NCBI GenBank assembly: GCA_015499985.1
Contig: JAAAUF010000225.1
Span: 1-47,443 of the forward strand
Length of the DNA: 47,443 bases
Direction: 5' to 3'
Origin: Haplosporangium gracile
Taxonomy: Eukaryota; Mortierellomycota; Mortierellomycetes; Mortierellales; Mortierellaceae
Shown piece by piece: positions 26,470 through 37,391 of this stretch. The notes under the pieces are model-generated. The model was not told where the DNA came from. It worked only from the letters and a program-made list of their open reading frames with translations, and made no database searches. A program made the translations under genes and the position numbers. Position 1 is the stretch's first letter; each line of letters begins with the position of its first letter.

Positions 26470-29400
26470 TTAGTCCTCTCTCCGAGGAGTCGGCCGAGGA
26501 GCAAAGACATCCTCGAGTGACTTGGGCATGGGATGTGCCGATGTCGATCCAATGGTCGTCATAGGACTTGCAGAACCAACGACCGAACTGCTAATGCCAG
26601 GCGACGAAAACACCGATCCTTCGCCTGCACTGCCCATCCCCCGCCCATCGAGATTGCTTGCCGACGAGGACTGACTTCCGGTCAAAGTTTCCTCGACGAG
26701 ACTCTTGCCCGAAAAGATTGGCTTGGTCGAATGCTGCTTCTGACCGGAGCTGCCTGTCGCTGGCACTGAGTCCGAGCCCGAACCTGATCCTGATCCTCTG
26801 TACAGGCCTTCGTCCTCTTCATCGACCTCAGGTACCGCATCAGTAAGACCAGTTGAGTAACTTGCGCGACGAGGAGTGGTTTGGTCAACGACGATTGGAG
26901 GCTCGCCATCAACAGTGTGTCCATGCTCTCTCAGCATAGTCTTGAGTCGGGCTACCGAATCAGGTCCCGATTGATTGACGAGGCTGTAAAAGTATCCATC
27001 CTTGCTCTCGATCAACTTTGTAGGATGCTCAAACTCCACCACACGGCCGTCCTCCATCACCAGGATCTTGTCGCACTCCATGATCGTGTTGAGACGGTGG
27101 GCAATCATAAGAACAGTACAGTCGGCAAAGTTCTTCTTGATGGTCTCTTGGATCAAAAGATCGGTCTGAAGATCAACCGCACTGGTCGCCTCTGTTTGTT
27201 TGAAATATAACAAAGTGAGAAGCAACGTTAGTGTACTGTGCATTAATCCTCTGACTACTTTTCGAAACGACACAAAAATATACAACATACCGTCGAGAAC
27301 AAGAATTCTGCTCTGGAAGAGGATAGCACGAGCAATGCAGAAAAGCTGCCGTTGACCGAGGGAAAAGTTGCGTCCATTCTCGATAATAGGTGTCTCCAGC
27401 TTGAGAGGCATATTCAGCTTGATGTTTTCTGACAAATGGACAGCGTCGAGGGCATCCCAGATCTCCTGGTCGGTTCTCCGATGGAAGGGATCCAAGTTGG
27501 AGCGGATAGTGCCGACAAAGAGGACGGGTTCCTGAGGGATGATGGCGATCTTGCTACGGAGGTCCTGCAGGCCAATCTCACGGATATCGACATTGTCAAT
27601 CAAGATCTGACCCTCAGCCGCCTCAACTACACGCAAAAGGGAGATCAAAAGCGTCGTCTTGCCGCTTCCCATCTTGCCAACAACTCCAATCTTCTGCCTT
27701 GCCTGAACGAGAAAGTCGACCTTCTTCAAGACAGCAACGCCGTAGTTCTGGTACCGAAGAACCACCTTCTTGAACTCGATCTCTCCTTGGCTGGGCCAAT
27801 CTGCTGGGGGCTGGTTCTCGGGAATGACATCAGGCGCCTCGGCAGGGATGTTCATGCCATACAATTCCAGCTGGCAGACAGACTCCTTAGTCGACTTGAC
27901 CTCGGCCGCCATGCGAATGGACCACTGACCAAAGATCAATAGCTGGAGCGCATTCGTAATCGCCAACCCTGCTTGCGACGCGTCAAGAGTGTTGTCGCGC
28001 GAAAAGTAAATGACAAACATTGCGGTGACCAGGACAAAGATGGAAGAGACAAGATCCAAGTAAAGAGCCAACCAAGAACGGATCTGCATCATCGCAAACA
28101 AGGCCTTGTGGTTGTCGTCAATTTTGCTTAGGTTGAAAGCGTCGAATCTTTCCTCAGCTCCATAGACGCGGATCGAGAACAGTCCGTCAAGAGTAGCCGC
28201 CATATGTGCAAAAATCGGACCTTTGGTCATCGCCTCCATACTCTTGAGTCGATCATCCGTGTACGAGGAAAAGTGGACCAAGACCCAGACAAGACCCAAA
28301 AGCACCACTACGGCAATCGCGGACCAGGGAACGATCGCAATGACCAGGATGGCGGCCCCGATAGCCAAAGGCATGTATTGAAGCATCTGAAGAATGGCGT
28401 CGGGGAGAACCTCGTCCACGACGTATTGGTGCCTGGCGAACGCGTTTAAAATCCTGGCGAGCGGTGTCACATCAAAATAACTCATAGGAGCACGCATAAT
28501 CTTGCGGAAAATGCGATCGTGGTAGGTAATCGACTTTCTGAAGACAACCCATGAAAGGAAGAACGTCCTCATGTAGGCACCGAAAACCACCGCTGCAACC
28601 AATCCACCATATACGCTTAAGTAGTAGTTGAAATCAGGCTTAGCGTCAGGTCCAACAGTGAAACGAAGCCAGTAGTCGGAGAAGATCCGAAGTCCATGAG
28701 TCGCCAAGAACACGAGCGCAACAGCGATTGAGACACCCATCCCAGTTCCCTTGCGGAGGTAGGCCTTGGTGACAGACCATCCTGAAACAACGTCGCGGCT
28801 CTTGACACCAAACCCTAGGTCCAATCGCTCGCCCCGTCCGCCTCCACCGCTCAGCATGCCTCCTTCCCTGCCGCTCAGACTGTGGATCGTCAGCTGATTC
28901 CTTTCCACAGCCCTTGCCATCGAGTTCTCCTCCCGGTTAGTGGCGTGAACAGTCAGGCGGTTCTGTCCCACATTGCCGAGGATAGTCATCTGGTTTCGCT
29001 CAATCATCCTCGAGATAGTCTGCTCGTTGATCATCTGGTTCTGGATCGTGTGGGCGTTCATCTCGCGGATGCGGTGGATCGTTTGTTCGTTTGCTGCAGT
29101 GTTGAACGTAGTGCTGGCGGTTCCTGTTCCTGACGCTGATTGTGATCGTTGTGAAAGGAGGTGAGGGCGGTTGTGAACAGAAGATGTTCCTGCGTGAGTG
29201 AGTTTTCCTGACTTGACGATGCTGGGGAGACCATGAACAGTGACCGTGCTCAACTCTGTGATCTCCGAGTTTTTCTCGTCGGAGGAGAGACGACCCTTTC
29301 CTGTATTGCCACGAGAGAGACCAATAGTCCTCGACAATGGCAGAGCTTGGATGGATCCTTTTTCCGAGGTGGAGCTAGTTGGAGGTGAAGTCGCTCCAGC

Positions 29401-32400
29401 ACCGATATCGTCGACAGGCGCCTCCAGCCTAACCTCATTCGTGAGCTCCTGGATTTGATCCGGGTCCTCGATTTCCATCGATTCGTCGACAATACGAGCC
29501 AAGTTGACATCCTGCGCCATTAGCTCGGTGAACGTTCCCTGTGCCTCGACCGATCCTGCCTTCATGACGATAATGTAATCACAGGCGGCCAAATGCTGAA
29601 GTTGATTGGTGACATAGACGACAGTCTTGCTAGCCAAATATCCCTTGATACATTCCTGGAAGATGTGCTTTCCGATCTGAGCATCCATGCCGCTGAGAGG
29701 ATCATCCAGGAGCATAATATCCGCACTAGAGTAAACAGCTCGCGCCAAGCTCACACGTTGCCTCTGACCCTGACTCAGGTTAATTCCACGTTCTCCGATC
29801 TCGGTCTCGTCACCGGCGCTCAGCAGGCTCATGTCGCGGTTGAGGGCGCAGACACGAAGAATGGCGTTGTACTTTTCTTGGTTGAATGGTGATCCGAACA
29901 ATATGTTTTCCTTGGCGGTCGCATTCAAAAGCCATGCATCGTGAGGCACGTATGCCAATGTACCACGGACAGCGCGACTTCCTGCCATCAGCCTGATTTG
30001 ACCCATAATTGCCGCTAATGTCGATGATTCTATAATAACAAGAAAAAGAGAGTTAGTACAGGAACGTAGCACCAAATGAAAAAAAATGTGACGCCTGATC
30101 CGATTGAACCCAGGTTGGCTTACTTCCGGATCCCACATCGCCTACAATCGCCACTAAATCGCCAGGCTTGATTTTCATGCTGATGAACTTGAGTGTAGGG
30201 TTCGACTCCTTGGACTCTGGCCATCCGAAATCAGCGTCCTTGATGTAAATACGTAGCTGGGTCAGTTCGCGTTGGTGAGCGAGTCGTTCCATTTCTTTTG
30301 CGTCACCGCTGCTGCTATTGGAGCCATTCATGACCAGTCCATCTGCGACAACTGAAGCCCCCATAGAGTTGACCTTGTCCGATCCATGCATCGTGTCCGA
30401 GTCTCCGTGAAGCTGAAGGGGTTCAACCTCAGGAAGACTCAAGAATCCATTGAGACGCTCAAAACTCAGCAGGGCTCCCAGAGTAGTCTTGACCGCAATG
30501 GGCAGCATGATGAGTGGGTATCGAAGCGTGTTGAAAAGTGACAGCGAGGTGAAAACAACACTAGAAGTAACATCGCCGCGCAGTCCTCGATCGTCGCTAA
30601 GCTCATAGACGCAAATGCAAGCAAGCGTTGTCACAACAGGTGCGGCAAAGACGAGTGCAAAAGATGTGATTTTGAGGTACATTCCACGTCGAAGTTCGCC
30701 CATCTCCTTTGCACGAACGCGAGTGACACGATCCCGAAAGTAAGGTTCCCAGGCGTAGAACTTGATCAGCTTGATGGCAGTCAAGAGTTCTGACATAATA
30801 TGAATCCTAGCGGTAGTCGAGTTGGTCGCCATGGCGTTAACGCGCGCCGTGTAAAACGAGAGGAGGTACTGCACGGGGAAAAGAAGCACCAAGATAATGA
30901 GGGCTGGTACGGCTGCGATTTTGAGCTCGACAAATGCTAATGCAATCACAACTAAATATTTAACCAAAGAAATGGTTAGCAATAGTCGTTGCAAAACACG
31001 AAAAAATTGTGGCGGGCAGTAGACAATGACTACTTACCAATAATTTCTAGGGCTGAGCTCCAAAGGAAATGAAAGTTGACAAAGGACTCTGCCACGCGAT
31101 TGCAGTCGTTCGACAAAAGATTGATGATGTTGCCGATACCGCCGTGGGCTGAGGACAGCTTGAGGGATTTGCGATAGATGAGGACCATGAGACCTGCTCG
31201 GACCTAAATCAAGTAAGGATATCAAAAGGCATGTCAGCGGGCTTTTCGCGCGGCACATATGGCGTTGAGGCACAGGCCATCAGGCGACGAGGGAACAAAA
31301 GGTCGAAAGAGCTGACTGAATCATTATTGCTGCTGATGTTTACCCGCACACCGATCCTCGTGCACTCGGCCATGACCTGCTGGATGCAAATGCTACTCCC
31401 AACACAGGTCAGAAACAGACCCAGGGCATACAGATATCCGTCTCTGGACGAAGTTGCTTCCCGCTGATCAAGGGGTGTTGTTTCTACATAGGTGATGAGT
31501 TGCTTGACTAGAAAATAGGATCCCACGTATGTGAATATGATCCAGAAAATCTTGTAGAAGGCCAACATCAGATAGGGCCGGCCAAAGGCACTCATGAGCG
31601 CTCGACTGATCGATGCTCTATTAAAAGGTACATAGGGAGAAAGAGAGGATATGCGCGCATTTTTGTTTAGAAGGCAGATGAGCCGTGAGCACGATGTCAA
31701 CTCTGTTAAAAAATATCGCGTTCTTTGTGTATGCTGTTGATTGTAAATGGTTGTTTTGGCGATATCTTGTCAAGGGGGAGAGTAGGACAGGGGGTGGGGG
31801 GATACAGAGATTGAGGGGAGAGGGAAGGCATGACAAGATGAGCGTGAGTTTGTGGCTAGTGGTTGAAGGGCAGACGATCACGGAGGGGCATAGGTAGAGA
31901 GAGTGCATTTGTAAAAAATGTGAACACAAAGATGAATGGGTGTGACATTTGAACAGGCGGCGAACATGACGACAACAACATCAGCAGAGAGCCCTGTCTG
32001 AACTAAAAGTAACAATGGGGTATCTATCTTTCTCGTCTATTCTCACCCCATCATCGCCGCAGACATGATGGATGGATAATTAGCCCATGTGTCTTTTCTC
32101 CTGTTGTGTTGTCAAACTTGCACATTTTCATACGCTAACAAGATGCAAATAAAGTATATCGCACACAGGCACATACACACCCCACACTTCGTTCCGAAAT
32201 GCAAAGTGAAGGTTTACAGCTTTTTCCGGGGTAAAAGAGCAAGAAAGACTTCATTCAGGGACAAAGGGGAAGAAGAAGACCAACACAATGCAGCAGCATC
32301 ATCATGGATGCGGTTGAGAGATCCCTAGCGTCTCTATTGAACAGGTTTCCCCCTCCTGATAGACCCCCTTTCTTCCTCTTTTTGAATCTGCGAATGTACT

Positions 32401-33160
32401 GATACTGATCCAATCCAGCTTCTGCGTTAGTACCCCGTTTAGCCGAGGTGTATCTGTGGACCATCGATTCAGCGACTCGCCCCCCTCTCCATTGTCAATG
32501 TCCAGTGTCCAATGTCCTTTCGCGATACGATTGATTGGGTCAGAACAGTGCCCTTTTCCCCTTCTTTCTTCTCCCCCTGTCCCATCTAAGACAGAGTTCA
32601 TCCATAAGGTTAACATTCCCGTTAGAGACACACTTTTTTTTCCCTCTTGAAGTTCCGTTCCGGCCCAGGTCCAGGCACGATGCAGAATGCACGTTCTGCA
32701 GCATCGCGTATGAGCGCAAAGGATAAGGGAGAAACAAAGAGAGAGGACGAGAGAGGGAAGAACACTTTGCTACTGCGTGCTTGCAATTGATTCAATCAAA
32801 ACGGAAAAAGAAAACAAGAAAAGCGGGGTATGGAAATGAGGTTAAGTGGTGCTAAATAAGTGTGCTTACTTACTTTTCTTTAAAGTCAAGCTCCTCCTGA
32901 CGCCATCGCTCTCCGAGACGTTCGCCGACGTATTGGGCTGACTCTTCTTGCTGAAGTTCGATCGCATCTGGATCGAAATCTGGGTCAGACCGGGTCCGGC
33001 GAAGTAGAGGGATCACCCACAGGAAGAACCACTGCGAGACAAAATTGAAGGAGTGGCCGCCCTTGAGAACTATGGGGTCGACCGATAGAGACGATGTCGA
33101 GTCCTGCTCGGCTCTGTACCGATGGGTTGTGTTTCGTCTATTGGATCTTGAATACGGCAT
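26470..33160 (-). CDS. ABCC (MRP)-type ABC transporter, short form
   Basis: Full ABC transporter TMD1-NBD1-TMD2-NBD2 without the extra TMD0, as in MRP4/5-like proteins. Six exons: 33160-32874, 31617-31344, 31203-31038, 30951-30124, 30029-27291 and 27191-26470, giving 1671 aa. NBD1: Walker A GDVGSGKSST is split by an intron between GSG and K; signature LSQGQ at 603-607; Walker B IMLLDD at 623-628; the switch region reads VTNQLQHL, with Asn660 where His is usual. NBD2: Walker A GKMGSGKTT, Q-loop IPQEP, signature FSLGQRQ, Walker B with DEATSAVD, and H-loop IAHRLNT. The NBD1-TMD2 linker is very long and contains degenerate NQxTI repeats (about residues 832-902). A Ser/Gly-rich tail follows NBD2. 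Intron 1 is 1256 nt, the longest in the window. Substrate is not predictable; likely location is vacuolar or plasma membrane. Confidence 0.94.
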
Positions 33161-34009
33161 GCTAGTGTCTGTCTGTCTGTGCTCTGCGCTGCGTTTTATT
33201 TAGGGTGTGGTTGTTGTTGTCGTTGAATCGGCCAGTGTGTATATTATTAGGGCGGGCGAGCAAGTGGTTCCTGATTCGAGATGGTCAAGGGTGGTTGAAT
33301 GAGAGACAGAAGAAGACTGACGGGATTGGATCCAACGGTGAGGTGGTGAGTGAATTGAACCGTTGTGTTTTGTGGGATGGGACAAATGGGAATACAGAGC
33401 TTGTTTTAGCCGGGGAAAGGTGAGGTTATTTAAGTCAATGTGAAGGCAGTGTGAGTGTGAAGAAGGGCCGGAGGGTTGGTTGTTGACTGGTCTGTGTGAG
33501 AAGGGAATTAAAGGGAGGAAGAGGGCGGCCTTGTTGGTAAAAGAGTTTTTTTTTAGGTGCTGTGTATGCTCGGATCAGAACAGTAAGCAGATTGTGTTGC
33601 TGTGTGATGAGAGAGGAGACAGAGAGAAGGAGCAGGACGATTACTACAAAGACAGGCAGTGTGCACTGTGAATGTCAAAATAAAGGGGGCGGATGAACAG
33701 AAAATAGAACAACAAAAGTTGGCAGTGAAGAAGAAGAAGAGAGAGAGCGCGAGAGAGGAGGTGGGAGGGAAGGAGCAAGCCAATGCTCAAGGGGAAAAGG
33801 GAGAGGGATCGACGATGTCAAGTGGGTGGTGTAGCAGACAACTTGAACAAAAGGGAAGAGGAGGAGAGTAGTAGGGGTATGAGGAAGGGAATGAGAAAGG
33901 CGGAAGAAAGAGAAGAAAAAAATAAAAAGGACAAAAGGGCCGAAGTGATGAGGATCAAGAGAAAAAGTGAGAAGAGGGGAATGAAGAAAAAAGAAATGGG
34001 GAGAATGCC

Positions 34010-34042
34010 TGACTGACTGACTGACTGACTGACTGACTGACT
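34010..34042. repeat. (GACT)n tetranucleotide microsatellite
   Basis: About eight tandem GACT units end in GACTAACTGG. It lies in the ABC transporter/CSM1 divergent region, about 0.85 kb upstream of the transporter ATG. Confidence 0.85.
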
Positions 34043-34906
34043 AACTGGACGACAGAGAGTACAGGGTGCAAGTGAGGCAAACAGGACAATAAACCGAAAT
34101 GGGGTTGCTGTCCAGTTGGACACAAAGAAGGGCAAGAGTTATTTTTTCTTTGGTTTTCATTGTTACTTGAAGAAAAGTGACATACAAAAAAAAAGGGGAT
34201 CCTCCACTTGTATGGATGTGGAGTGAACAAACAAACACACCGCGTTCACTGTCAGTTTTGTCCTTTCTGTCTCACTAGACACGTCCACAGATACACACCC
34301 CTGCTTTTTCTTTTGTACTCACCCCCCGCTTCTTCGATCGCCATGGCCTTTGCTGTCCACGTTTTTAGTTTTAATGCTGTTCAAAATGTTCCTTGAAAAC
34401 ATGCGATTCTTTTGTTGTTCGTTTATCGTTTCATTAGAAAAGAAACAAAGGACAAGCGCGGCATTTCTGTCTCTTCCTGGTGGCCTTTTTAGCGTGTCTG
34501 TCCTGCATCATCCTCCTTTCGACTCCTCTCCCCCCTTCTCCTTTCGAGTCAGGGCGAGTTCACTGCAAGCAAGACCTTCTTCCTCCTAGTTCTTCTCGCG
34601 TAGAATGAAGTTCTCCCGTGCTAGTCCTTTTCAAAGATGATATACATCATGATCTACAACTGTCCCATTGACCAGGGTATATTTCTTTTGATCGAGAGTG
34701 CATTGATCATCTATCTGGTCATCTTGCAAATGCAATTTTCCGTTCCTTTGCAATGTGTAACTTCTTTCGAACGAGGACATAAAAGAGGCAAGACTTTTTT
34801 CATTTGGTCGCTCGCGCGATCAAATGAATTTTAGTGGCCAATTGACATATGCAGCATCAAAATTTTTGTGACAGTCAATTCTTTGAATGTGAGTTTTTTT
34901 GTCTTG

Positions 34907-34916
34907 NNNNNNNNNN
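34907..34916. other. Assembly gap (10 N)
   Basis: Ten undetermined bases mark a scaffold join. True length is unknown. It falls in the 5' flank of CSM1. Confidence 0.99.
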
Positions 34917-34972
34917 CAGTTTCTGGCTCCTCGTTTGCTTTCTCTCCTTTACTTACACAGGTTCATATTATC

Positions 34973-36913
34973 ATGGTGCCGAAACCAAAGGCGGTCAAGG
35001 TAATAGCAGCAGGCCGCCCACCACCATCAGCACAGTTACCGCCACCAAAAAACACCTAAAGCCCTATCCCTCACATTCACTCAGCTCACTCACTCATTCT
35101 CTCCTGCTTTGCCCTTCATCACCCTAAACTATAGCGCATGAAAGCAGCATCTGTCTATCACGATTCAGAGTCAGAGCCTGAAGGTATACAACCTCACAAA
35201 GTCTCTTACTCCGCGCCCACACACATACACACACACATGAACTCAACTTCAAGTTACTTACAACACACACGCACACACATGCTCGTTTTCGTCCCACCCA
35301 ACAATAGTGGACACACGATCAGCAAAAAAACGAGTCGTCAACTACATCGACCCGAGCGACGACGAAGAAGACGACGACGACGCCTTCGCTTACAAACCCA
35401 AACAATCTCAACCTCGGCCCAAGAAGAAAGGCTCCATCAATACAACGACTACTTCAAGAGAAGTATTAGAACCAGCAACAACAACAACAACCTACGAGGG
35501 TTCTACAACAAAGCACAAGTCGACTCTTGGGGACATTTATAACACTGTTCATAACAGGAGCAATAACAACGAAAGCAGCAAAAACAGCAGTAGTAATGGT
35601 ATTAAGTCTTCCTCGATGTTGAAGGCAAGGAAAGATATTTCTTTCGAGAATCAGGAGAACATTGATATTAGAAGACCAAAGGACGACGGAGGAAAGCCAG
35701 TCAAGAAGGCTTCGCGACAGTCGACCGCTGACATGTCCCATGAGCAGGTATGATACTAGACGAAATATTCATAGGTATTCCTGGACGTGCTTCTCGTTGT
35801 CCATTACTTATCTGAATGTATTCTAACGCAACAAATCTTCCATTATTCATTACCTATTGCTTTCAGCTCACGGCAGCTCTTGACGATTTGAGGGACAAGT
35901 ACAGACGACTCCAACAGCTTCGAGAAACGGACGCCGAGCGGAATCTTGCTGAATGCCGCGCACAGCTCGACGAGACCATCCGCAGCGCCGAAAACTATCG
36001 GGCCAAAATCGAGCCTCAGCTTGAATGTAAATTTCCTCTTTATATTCTGTTTTCTGCGCTTCTTTACCAATGCTCTTTTTTTTTTTCATAGTTGCGGACG
36101 AAATTAACGCGTTGTTTTCATGCCCTGTCCTTCTGCGCGGATCATCTTTATATTCATAGCTGCGCTCAGGATGAACGAGAAGTTGCGAGAGAATAACGAA
36201 ATTGTTAATGCTAAAGGTAAGCTGAATGTCTGTAATTTTTTGCTTAATGGTTTGGTATGTTCAATTCGGATAGACTTTACTCCCCAGAAGACAAATCTGA
36301 CTTAATACTCACTAAATAATCCATATTATACTAGTTCGGATACTGCAGCGCCAAGTACGCGACCGCGAGGACAAACTCAAACAACGGGAGCAAGAGGATA
36401 AAATCAAGGCCAAGACCGCCTCGATGGAGTCGGTTCTCGCCAGCCCCGATGTTACTCCCAACACGGCCTCAGCCATCAGCACCATCAAGATGTACGAGAA
36501 CCTGTCTGGCTTCAAATTAGTCCCTCGAGATATCTTCCCCCGCTCTAACAAGGACAAGGTCCCAGCCATCTGGGATTGTGAACATTCTGGACCTCGCGGA
36601 AGTATGTTCTATACTGTTTCTTTGTGACCTATTTTTCATATTTTTATTTTGCCTTTTTTTTTCTACATATCTTCCGACGAAAACTAACTGCTTGTTTTTT
36701 CATGTAACGATTACGATAGCGCTGAATTTCACGTTAACATACAATTACACGACGAGCATGGTGACCTATGTGCCCAAGATCGACGCAAAGCGCGATGAAA
36801 AGTTGCTCAAGAACCTTCCCGACTACCTTATGGACGAGATTGAATTCACTCGCGAGTTCGAGAGCAAGTTCTTCTGGCGCATCCTCAACTTCAACAACGA
36901 CGACGACGCATAA
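34973..36913 (+). CDS. CSM1: Monopolin/kinetochore protein Csm1/Pcs1
   Basis: Csm1/Pcs1 forms a coiled-coil homodimer with a C-terminal globular head that clamps kinetochore proteins and organises rDNA and centromeres. Seven exons: 34973-34999, 35135-35183, 35308-35747, 35867-36026, 36160-36216, 36335-36601 and 36720-36913, giving 397 aa. The N-terminus is basic (MVPKPKAVK), then an acidic run (SDDEEDDDD) and a Ser/Thr/Asn-rich disordered region. The coiled coil starts at LTAALDDLRDKYRRLQQLRE and continues through RMNEKLRENNEIV to REDKLKQREQEDK. The head domain includes MYENLSGFKLVP, ..DCEHSGPRGTLNFTLTY, YVPKIDAKRDEKLLKNLPDYL and IEFTREFESKFFWRIL, which are the Csm1 C-terminal landmarks. The first exon encodes only nine residues. 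An alternative segment at 36091 was rejected because it has no donor in a compatible phase. Confidence 0.87.
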
Positions 36914-37094
36914 CTAAAAAAAACAGGACGCGGTTTGAATGAATCTTTCCTTCTTTCCGCTTTTATGTAATGTCATTTGCTTGTTGCTCATACTCACACG
37001 CCTGGCTCGTCCGCAACATCTCTTCGATATCCATCCCTTCCGACCTTCTTATATCTTTCTTTCTTCTTCTCTTCCTCAGAATTGTATACTTTGT

Positions 37095-37100
37095 AATAAA
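37095..37100 (+). terminator. Poly(A) signal candidate of CSM1
   Basis: TGTAATAAAGC contains AATAAA 182 nt downstream of the CSM1 stop. Confidence 0.5.
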
Positions 37101-37114
37101 GCTCGTATTGTTAT

Positions 37115-37120
37115 TTTATT
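37115..37120 (-). terminator. Poly(A) signal candidate of the PNUTS-like gene
   Basis: TTTATT on the plus strand is AATAAA on the minus strand, 272 nt past the stop of the gene at 37392. Confidence 0.4.
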
Positions 37121-37391
37121 TCGAAATTACGGATTTCGCAAACGATAAAAAGAAATAAAAAGCATCAAACCAGCAAAAAATAACTAAGTAAAAAAGACGA
37201 CACGAAGAAACATGCACCAAGCAACAGAAAAGAGATGATGCTACTTAAAAAAATGAAGGAGAACAAAATAGGGAGAAAGGGCAAGGGCTAATGGTACAAG
37301 AGAAAAGTAAGGTACAAAATCTATAAGAACAGTCAAACAACAACTTAAGAACTATGAAAGAAGAAAAAAGGGGTCTGGCGAGGCGACCGAT

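Larger units (their letters stand above)
33161..34972. other. Divergent intergenic region between ABC transporter and CSM1
   Basis: This 1.8 kb shared upstream region is purine-rich from about 33600 to 34010. It contains a GACT tetranucleotide array and a 10-N gap at 34907-34916 that lies 57 nt before the CSM1 start codon. Just after the gap comes an acceptor-like CTTACACAG (34950-34960), so CSM1 may have an untranslated first exon in the gap region. Confidence 0.6.
36914..37391. other. Convergent region between CSM1 and the PNUTS-like gene
   Basis: Poly(A) signals on both strands lie 15 nt apart near 37100. The right part (37150-37380) is A-rich. I see no gene. Confidence 0.6.

Noticed and set aside
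36091..36140. Possible extra exon in CSM1 after TTTTTCATAG (peptide starting ADEINA)
   Set aside because: No donor in a compatible phase. Skipping it joins two coiled-coil segments in frame.
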